This document shows, piece by piece, positions 59,504 to 64,000 of a DNA stretch of 64,000 bases. Source of the stretch: an uncultured Treponema sp. (GTDB taxonomy: Bacteria > Spirochaetota > Spirochaetia > Treponematales > Treponemataceae). Under the pieces are notes generated by a model, which was not told where the DNA came from, ran no database searches, and was given only the letters and a program-made list of their open reading frames with translations. Numbering within the stretch: the first letter of the stretch is position 1; the number at the start of each line of letters is the position of its first letter. Position numbers and translations under genes: made by a program. The stretch covers positions 1 through 64,000 of the forward strand of contig CAMVDX010000001.1 in the NCBI GenBank assembly GCA_947166355.1, written 5' to 3'.

Positions 59504-60301
59504 ATGGCATTTAATCATGATTTTGAGATTAATGAAGCACAGCTTGAAGAATTTCTTCAGAATGCAACAGAAAGAGTAAGAACATCTGAGAATGTAGATT
59601 TACTTTCAGATTTAAACAAACTTTTTAAGAAGAATGTTCCACTTACAGTTCGTAAGTATGTAATTGCATATCTGCTTAAGGAAGCATTGAAGCATTATCA
59701 TCCGTTTGGAAACAGACGTGAACGCTTTGAGCGTAATGACCGCGGAAATGCGCGTGGTCGTCAGGAAAGAAATTTCCGCTCAGATTTTCGTCAGGAACGC
59801 TCAGAGTGTACTGAACGTGTTGAACGTACAGAACGCGCCGAGGAAACAGCTGCTGAAGGAACTGTGGAGGAAGAACGTCCACGCCATCCGCGCGTAGAGA
59901 TTCCTGAAGATCAGGCTACTTCAATTTTTATTAGTATTGGAAAGAACCGCCGTGTTTATCCACGCGATCTCGTTGGTATTCTTATTGCAATCGCTGGTAT
60001 TGACCGCGAGCGCATCGGCGATATTAAGGTACTTGCAAATTATTCTTTTGTTCAGCTTTATACAGAAGATGCACAGACTGCAATTGATAAGCTCAATGGT
60101 TATGACTATCGTGGACGTAAGCTTGCGGTAAGCTATAGCCGCCAGAAGTCTGATGCAGATGGTAATGGAGCTGATGCTGCTAATGAAGAAGGTCAGACAG
60201 CTTACTCTGCTGAACAGGCAGAAATGGCTGCTGAAGATGCTGCCGCTTATGCCGCTGCAGAAAAAGCTGCTGCTGATAAAGAACCGTTCGGCGTAAACTA
60301 A
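59504..60301 (+). CDS. Free-standing DbpA-type RNA-binding domain protein
   Basis: 265 residues. Residues about 145-220 match the C-terminal RNA-binding domain of DbpA helicases (IFISIGKNRRVYPRDLVGIL, GDIKVLANYSFVQLY), which in DbpA contacts 23S rRNA. No helicase domain is present. An Arg/Glu/Asn-rich disordered stretch (about 65-140) precedes it and an Ala/Glu-rich tail follows. The N-terminal helical part (1-60) is unassigned. Possibly an RNA chaperone or ribosome assembly factor. RBS AAGGAGA. Confidence 0.8.
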   Translation: MAFNHDFEINEAQLEEFLQNATERVRTSENVDLLSDLNKLFKKNVPLTVRKYVIAYLLKEALKHYHPFGNRRERFERNDRGNARGRQERNFRSDFRQERSECTERVERTERAEETAAEGTVEEERPRHPRVEIPEDQATSIFISIGKNRRVYPRDLVGILIAIAGIDRERIGDIKVLANYSFVQLYTEDAQTAIDKLNGYDYRGRKLAVSYSRQKSDADGNGADAANEEGQTAYSAEQAEMAAEDAAAYAAAEKAAADKEPFGVN

Positions 60302-60307
60302 TATACT

Positions 60308-60560
60308 GTCATTGCGAGGATTGGCAGCGACGTGATTACCAGATTTGGTGTCATTGCGAGGAGCGTAGCGACGTGGCAATCTATATAATATGGATTGCTT
60401 CGGCTTTCAGCCTCGCAATGACGAAGGTTTTAGTCTTGCAATGGCAAAGATTTTTAGTTTTTGCAATGACGTAGTTTTTAGCCTTGTAATGATAAAGTTT
60501 TTAGTTTTTGCAATGACGAAGGTTTTAGTCTTGCAATGAAGATGCTTAAGCCTCGTAATG
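60308..60560. repeat. Family A repeats followed by a tandem 24-bp array
   Basis: Degenerate and complete copies (60308-60420), then about seven units of about 24 bp of the form CTTGCAATGACGAAGGTTTT plus AGT between 60413 and 60560. The array clearly grew from the CTCGCAATGACG half site of the last full copy. Confidence 0.8.
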
Positions 60561-60578
60561 ATGACTGTTTTAATATAA

Positions 60579-61247
60579 ATGAAAATCCATGTAATTCATA
60601 CCGGAGTTTTTAAGGTAAATACACTTATTGTTCCTCTCGATGAAAAATCGGGTGGGGTTGGTAAGTGTTTTGTTGTTGATCCTGCTGCCTGTAAAATTTC
60701 CGGCGATGAAAATCTTATTCTTGATTATCTGAAATCCCATAAATTAGAGTGTGTCGGTATTGTTTTGACTCATTCACATTTTGACCATATTACAGGAATT
60801 GCTCCGCTGAAGGCAGCTTTTCCGAAGGCGCAGATTTGCATACATGGTCTTGAGGCCGGAGAATTGACAGGTAGTGGAGTTGCCGGATCAATGAATCAGT
60901 CTGTACTGAGATTTTTTGGAGCTCCGGAATTGCTTGAGGTTGTGGGAATGCAGCCGGCTTGTGATACGCTTCTGCGTGAGGGTATGACAATATTCGGCTG
61001 GAAGGTTCTTCATACTCCGGGGCATACACCTGGTTCAATCTGTTTGTATAATGCTGAATTCGCAGGTGACGGGCGCGGTGTTTTGATTTCAGGCGATACA
61101 CTTTTTGATTACGGTGGTTATGGCAGAACTGATATGTATGGCGGCGATGAAGAAGAAATACAAAGAAGTCTTGCCCGCCTGCACGGAGAAATCCCGGCTG
61201 GAACCCTGGTATATCCAGGGCATGATAGTTTTGGATTTATGATGTAA
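60579..61247 (+). CDS. MBL-fold metallohydrolase (glyoxalase II-like)
   Basis: 222 residues, cytoplasmic. Metal-binding motifs LTHSHFDHITG, LHTPGHTPGSICL, ISGDTLF and VYPGHDSFG are complete. It could hydrolyse a thioester such as S-lactoylglutathione-like compounds, but the substrate of stand-alone members is uncertain. No Shine-Dalgarno is visible before ATG 60579; AT-rich TAATAT lies directly upstream. Confidence 0.87.
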   Translation: MKIHVIHTGVFKVNTLIVPLDEKSGGVGKCFVVDPAACKISGDENLILDYLKSHKLECVGIVLTHSHFDHITGIAPLKAAFPKAQICIHGLEAGELTGSGVAGSMNQSVLRFFGAPELLEVVGMQPACDTLLREGMTIFGWKVLHTPGHTPGSICLYNAEFAGDGRGVLISGDTLFDYGGYGRTDMYGGDEEEIQRSLARLHGEIPAGTLVYPGHDSFGFMM

Positions 61248-61338
61248 TGGATGGGTTGTTACATCTCACTGTCGTGGGGCTCGCAATGACAAATGTCTAC
61301 GTCATTGTGACCACGAGCGAAGCGGAGAGGAAAGCAAT
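61247..61338. repeat. Degenerate family A repeats between convergent genes
   Basis: A half copy GGGGCTCGCAATGAC and a copy GTCATTGTGACCACG...GAAAGCAATCAA fill the gap between the MBL gene and the convergent phosphoesterase gene. Confidence 0.7.
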
Positions 61339-61341
61339 CAA

Positions 61342-61998
61342 TTAATACGGATTCCAGATTTTATATTCTGTGGAGCCGTTGGAGTTCAATTCAATTTTAA
61401 TAAAGGCAATATCAACAAAGCTCTTTTCTACTGTTGCAATTGCAAAGCCGGCTGGCTGACCGCCTCGTGGCCTTGAGCAGCTTCCGGGATTTACTATTTT
61501 GTAATTCTTAAAGTTATCTTCCTGTGCGATATGGGTATGCCCGTAGAACGCGGTGCTGCATTCGCTTACCTGCATTTCTAATCCTAGTGTTTCAATTCCC
61601 CAGTCTACGCCCTGATTGTGGCCGTGAGTTATGAGAATGCCGCGGCCGTTTACCTTTAATTCTATTAAATCCGAAAAGTAAAGCGTCCCCTTATCAAGCG
61701 GATACGTGCCCGGATCACAATTCCCGTGAACGGCTGCAATCACCGGCGGCACACACGCTGCGAGCTTTTCATCATTTTTCTGCGCATACAAAAGCTGAGC
61801 TATATCTCCCACGCCGTCGCCGCAAAAAATCAGCGCATCACATTTAGCTCCAAAGCCGCGCACAATACTTTCTACCGTACCGTATCTTCCATGCGAGTCC
61901 GAAATCACAAGCAGGCGTGCGTGATCCTTTATGGCGAGGTTGTCTATCGCTTTCTTTGAACCGATTATATTCTGTTTATGTTGTGAAATTTCTATCAT
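61342..61998 (-). CDS. YfcE/MJ0936-type metallophosphoesterase
   Basis: 218 residues. Calcineurin-like metal motifs in order: ISDSHGRYG, IFCGDGVGD, AVHGNCDPG, LITHGHNQG, FYGHTHIAQ. Such enzymes cleave phosphodiesters in vitro. The frame is open to 62043; ATG 61998 has AGGA seven bases upstream and fits better than the ATG 45 bp further out. An N-terminal lead of about 25 residues precedes the domain. Confidence 0.85.
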   Translation of the reverse strand: MIEISQHKQNIIGSKKAIDNLAIKDHARLLVISDSHGRYGTVESIVRGFGAKCDALIFCGDGVGDIAQLLYAQKNDEKLAACVPPVIAAVHGNCDPGTYPLDKGTLYFSDLIELKVNGRGILITHGHNQGVDWGIETLGLEMQVSECSTAFYGHTHIAQEDNFKNYKIVNPGSCSRPRGGQPAGFAIATVEKSFVDIAFIKIELNSNGSTEYKIWNPY

Positions 61999-62058
61999 AA
62001 AAATCCTATACAAGTCGGCAAGCACAACTTGCCTCTGAGTCATTTTTTCGATTTTTTA

Positions 62059-62856
62059 CTAATTCAAAACAAAATGATTTATAGACTGCAAGCCAGATTC
62101 CGGGTCAGTATAGTGATGAAACTGAAATCCTTCGAGCATCTGTGCCATGTGTTTCTGCAATTCCTGAGTTCTCGAAGGAGCTCCGTCCAGAAGCTGAATA
62201 TATTTAATTGTTTCAACAATAATTTCTGCTGCATTCTGATGAATCTGAGCGTCACTTTCTTCTGGCGCAATTTCTCCGGTGAGTCCGGCTGTTTGTCCTT
62301 TATCAACTACGATATCACAGGTAGATTCAATTCCAAGAACATCATCCTGTGGAAAAAGTGCAACTACAGGATATGGAACTTCTTGTTCCCATTTATCTTG
62401 ATTTTCTGCAAGTGCAATGTGAGTTCTTTCCGGTGCACCGAGCAGAACAACTCCTGCTAAATCCAGTTCATTATTCTGAAGTATTGCAGCAAAATCTGAA
62501 GCGTAACCGCGTACTCCATGTTTAAAATCATCCGGATAAGAAATCGGATAAATTAAACCGCCATCCTCATCAAGACCAAAATTGTCCCGAAGTACAGCAA
62601 GCAGCGATTCTTCAATTTCTGGATTATTAAAATCATAACCAAACAGAACACAAACGCGCTTATTTGTAACGTGCCATTTTTGTGGCGAAGTCAAAAGACC
62701 GTTTTCTTCTGAATGATTCAGCGTTAAATCAACATTATTAGCATCATCAATTTTCTGCTTTTTTTTACAGCCGCAGAAAACTGTGGCGAAGATTAAAGAG
62801 AAGCCGAGGACACTCAAAAAAAGAATGCCCGAAATATATTTTTTTGTATTTTTCAT
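62059..62856 (-). CDS. Putative lipoprotein of unknown function
   Basis: 265 residues. N-terminal signal (MKNTKKYISGILFLSVLGFS) with relaxed spirochaetal lipobox ATVFC or VFCGC, acylated at Cys28 or Cys30, then a Lys cluster. The alpha/beta pattern of the rest (RVCVLFGYDFN, ELDLAGVVLLGAPERT, PYPVVALFPQDD) resembles a periplasmic-binding-like fold. The family is not recognised with certainty. The frame is open to 62946 through repeat DNA; 62856 begins the signal peptide. Confidence 0.7.
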   Translation of the reverse strand: MKNTKKYISGILFLSVLGFSLIFATVFCGCKKKQKIDDANNVDLTLNHSEENGLLTSPQKWHVTNKRVCVLFGYDFNNPEIEESLLAVLRDNFGLDEDGGLIYPISYPDDFKHGVRGYASDFAAILQNNELDLAGVVLLGAPERTHIALAENQDKWEQEVPYPVVALFPQDDVLGIESTCDIVVDKGQTAGLTGEIAPEESDAQIHQNAAEIIVETIKYIQLLDGAPSRTQELQKHMAQMLEGFQFHHYTDPESGLQSINHFVLN

Positions 62857-62915
62857 TCCCACACCTATATTACTTCGAAGCCACCGCCCAGCTCGTAAGA
62901 CTAAAGCAATCACCC

Positions 62916-62993
62916 AGTTCGTCATTGCGAGGCGAGTCCAAAGCAAACGCCCAGTTCGTCATTGCGAGGCGAAGCCGAAGCAATCCATAATCA
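62916..62993. repeat. Two family A repeats
   Basis: Direct copies GTCATTGCGAGGCGAGTCC and GTCATTGCGAGGCGAAGCC...AAGCAATCCA, each preceded by CCCAGTTC, between the lipoprotein start and the Na/Pi gene. Confidence 0.8.
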
Positions 62994-63014
62994 TATTACC
63001 TCATTTTATTTTTC

Positions 63015-63043
63015 TTGAAAAGGACTGCCGTTTTCGGTATCAT
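63015..63043 (+). promoter_or_regulatory. Promoter of the Na/Pi cotransporter gene (leaderless)
   Basis: TTGAAA at 63015-63020, a 17-bp spacer and TATCAT at 63038-63043; six bases separate it from ATG 63050. No Shine-Dalgarno. Confidence 0.65.
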
Positions 63044-63049
63044 TAATAT

Positions 63050-64000
63050 ATGAATGTCATACAGCCCGTTTTAGAACTGATTGGCAGCCTGGGCTTACTC
63101 CTTTACGGAATGAAGCTCATGTCTGACGGTATTCAGAAAAGCTCTGGCGAAAAGCTTCAGCGCGCACTTTCGGTTCTTACAGGAAATCGATTTGCTTCCC
63201 TTTTGACCGGTCTTGTTGTTACGATGATTATTCAGTCATCGGGTGCAACCACCGTAATGGTTGTTACCTTCGTCAATTCCGGACTTATGACCCTTGCGCA
63301 GTCTGTCGGCGTTATTTTTGGTGCTAACATTGGTACTACGATTACTGCCTGGATTGTTTCTATTTTTGGATTCAACTTTAAAATTTCAGCCTTTGCCATT
63401 CCGGTTTTTGGAATCGGTTATTTCAGCGCTTTAATCAGAAAAGGAAAATATAAAAACTGGGCCGAAGCTCTTATGGGATTCGGTATGCTCTTCCTTGGTT
63501 TGAGCGGACTTTCTGCCGTATTCACACCAGATCAGCTTGGCTGGCTCTTTAAGATTCAGGGAGGCGGCCCTCTTGCAATTCTTTGTGGCTTTGTAATTGG
63601 TATTCTGATTACAGCACTTCTGCATTCGAGTTCAGCTTTTTCTGCAATCGTAATCACAATGGCCTTTAATGGCCTTATCAACTGGGAAATGGCTGCGGCA
63701 ATGACACTTGGCTCTAACGTAGGTTCTACTATTGATGCAGTACTTGCTGCTCTTGGAGCAAATGCGGATGCCCGCCGTTCCGCTTTGATACATGTTATGT
63801 TCAACGTATTTGGTACTGTGCTTGCTTTGTGCTTCTTCCATCCATTCCTTGATTTAGTGATGATGCTTACTCCGGGTGGCCAGCATTCAAATATTGCAAT
63901 CCGCATTTCTATGCTGCATACGGTTTTCAAAACTCTTTCAACTTTGATTATGCTTCCATTGCAGAATCCACTTGTTCTTCTTACAAAGAAAATTATCAAA
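63050..64000 (+). CDS. Na+/phosphate cotransporter (NptA/SLC34-like), partial
   Basis: First 317 residues; the gene continues past the window. Membrane segments with the two inverted-repeat motifs of the family: TMIIQSSGATTVMVVTFVNS and ITALLHSSSAFSAIVITMA, and GANIGTTITAW / GSNVGSTIDAV. It imports phosphate with sodium. Bacterial members usually carry a C-terminal PhoU-like domain, which would be beyond 64000. The ATG at 63050 lies six bases after a TATCAT box. Confidence 0.92.
   Translation, partial: MNVIQPVLELIGSLGLLLYGMKLMSDGIQKSSGEKLQRALSVLTGNRFASLLTGLVVTMIIQSSGATTVMVVTFVNSGLMTLAQSVGVIFGANIGTTITAWIVSIFGFNFKISAFAIPVFGIGYFSALIRKGKYKNWAEALMGFGMLFLGLSGLSAVFTPDQLGWLFKIQGGGPLAILCGFVIGILITALLHSSSAFSAIVITMAFNGLINWEMAAAMTLGSNVGSTIDAVLAALGANADARRSALIHVMFNVFGTVLALCFFHPFLDLVMMLTPGGQHSNIAIRISMLHTVFKTLSTLIMLPLQNPLVLLTKKIIK

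Overview
The window looks like a chromosomal segment of a host-associated Treponema of the rumen or gut type (T. bryantii-like, by inference only). Supporting signs are a spirochaete-style TPR protein with acidic repeats, a class III cyclase followed by a coiled-coil antigen-like gene, spirochaetal lipoproteins with relaxed lipoboxes, moderate AT-richness, and intracellular glycosidases for plant galactosides and arabinosides. No rRNA, tRNA, phage, transposase or CRISPR array was seen. Genes are mostly housekeeping. The accessory signal sits between the genes, in at least five families of short palindromic or tandem repeats, some of which also lie inside reading frames.

Layout. 1-700: 3' end of gdhA, its terminator, and two extra remnants of the gdhA tail. 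660-2640: RlpA-like protein and the small alarmone synthetase RelQ, bracketed by inverted copies of a GC-rich repeat. 2640-9120: MATE exporter, ion permease and a GH2 glycosidase carrying several in-frame repeat insertions. 9220-14520: PTS IIC-like protein, YkgJ-type Cys-cluster protein, LacI regulator, M13 peptidase. 14540-24480: uvrC, LamG/FN3 exported protein, TPR protein, M24 peptidase, murJ. 24480-31320: a nested-palindrome element, then a four-gene block (adenylate cyclase, coiled-coil membrane protein, unknown gene, OppA-like binding protein). 31440-37650: a lipoprotein whose promoter contains a G9 tract, ackA, a sugar-receptor-like GGDEF protein, argD. 37690-46420: a surface protein with a beta-barrel C-terminus, a Gld-like ABC exporter (GldA/F/G-like plus DUF4340) and pth. 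46680-53230: a Lol/Mac-like module of ATPase, two FtsX-type permeases, LolA-like carrier and outer-membrane barrel. 53500-64000: ComFB-domain protein, abfA (GH51) with a LacI-type operator, a small Cys protein, GH27 alpha-galactosidase, ClpP, UPF0158-GNAT fusion, free-standing DbpA RNA-binding domain, MBL hydrolase, YfcE-like phosphoesterase, lipoprotein, and a Na/Pi cotransporter running off the end.

How the genes fit together. GH2, GH51 and GH27 lack signal peptides, so they probably act on imported oligosaccharides. AckA would draw ATP from fermentation to acetate. The GGDEF receptor and the ComFB protein hint at cyclic-di-GMP signalling. The 46.8-53.2 kb module could carry a lipid or lipoprotein from the inner membrane to a dedicated outer-membrane barrel.

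Most noteworthy: a likely phase-variable promoter with G9 between -35 and -10; a recurring leaderless gene architecture in which the -10 box ends 6-7 nt before ATG and no Shine-Dalgarno is present; translated palindromic repeats; the gdhA tail remnants that differ only at synonymous sites; and the envelope transport module whose permease loop and barrel share an acidic FG motif.
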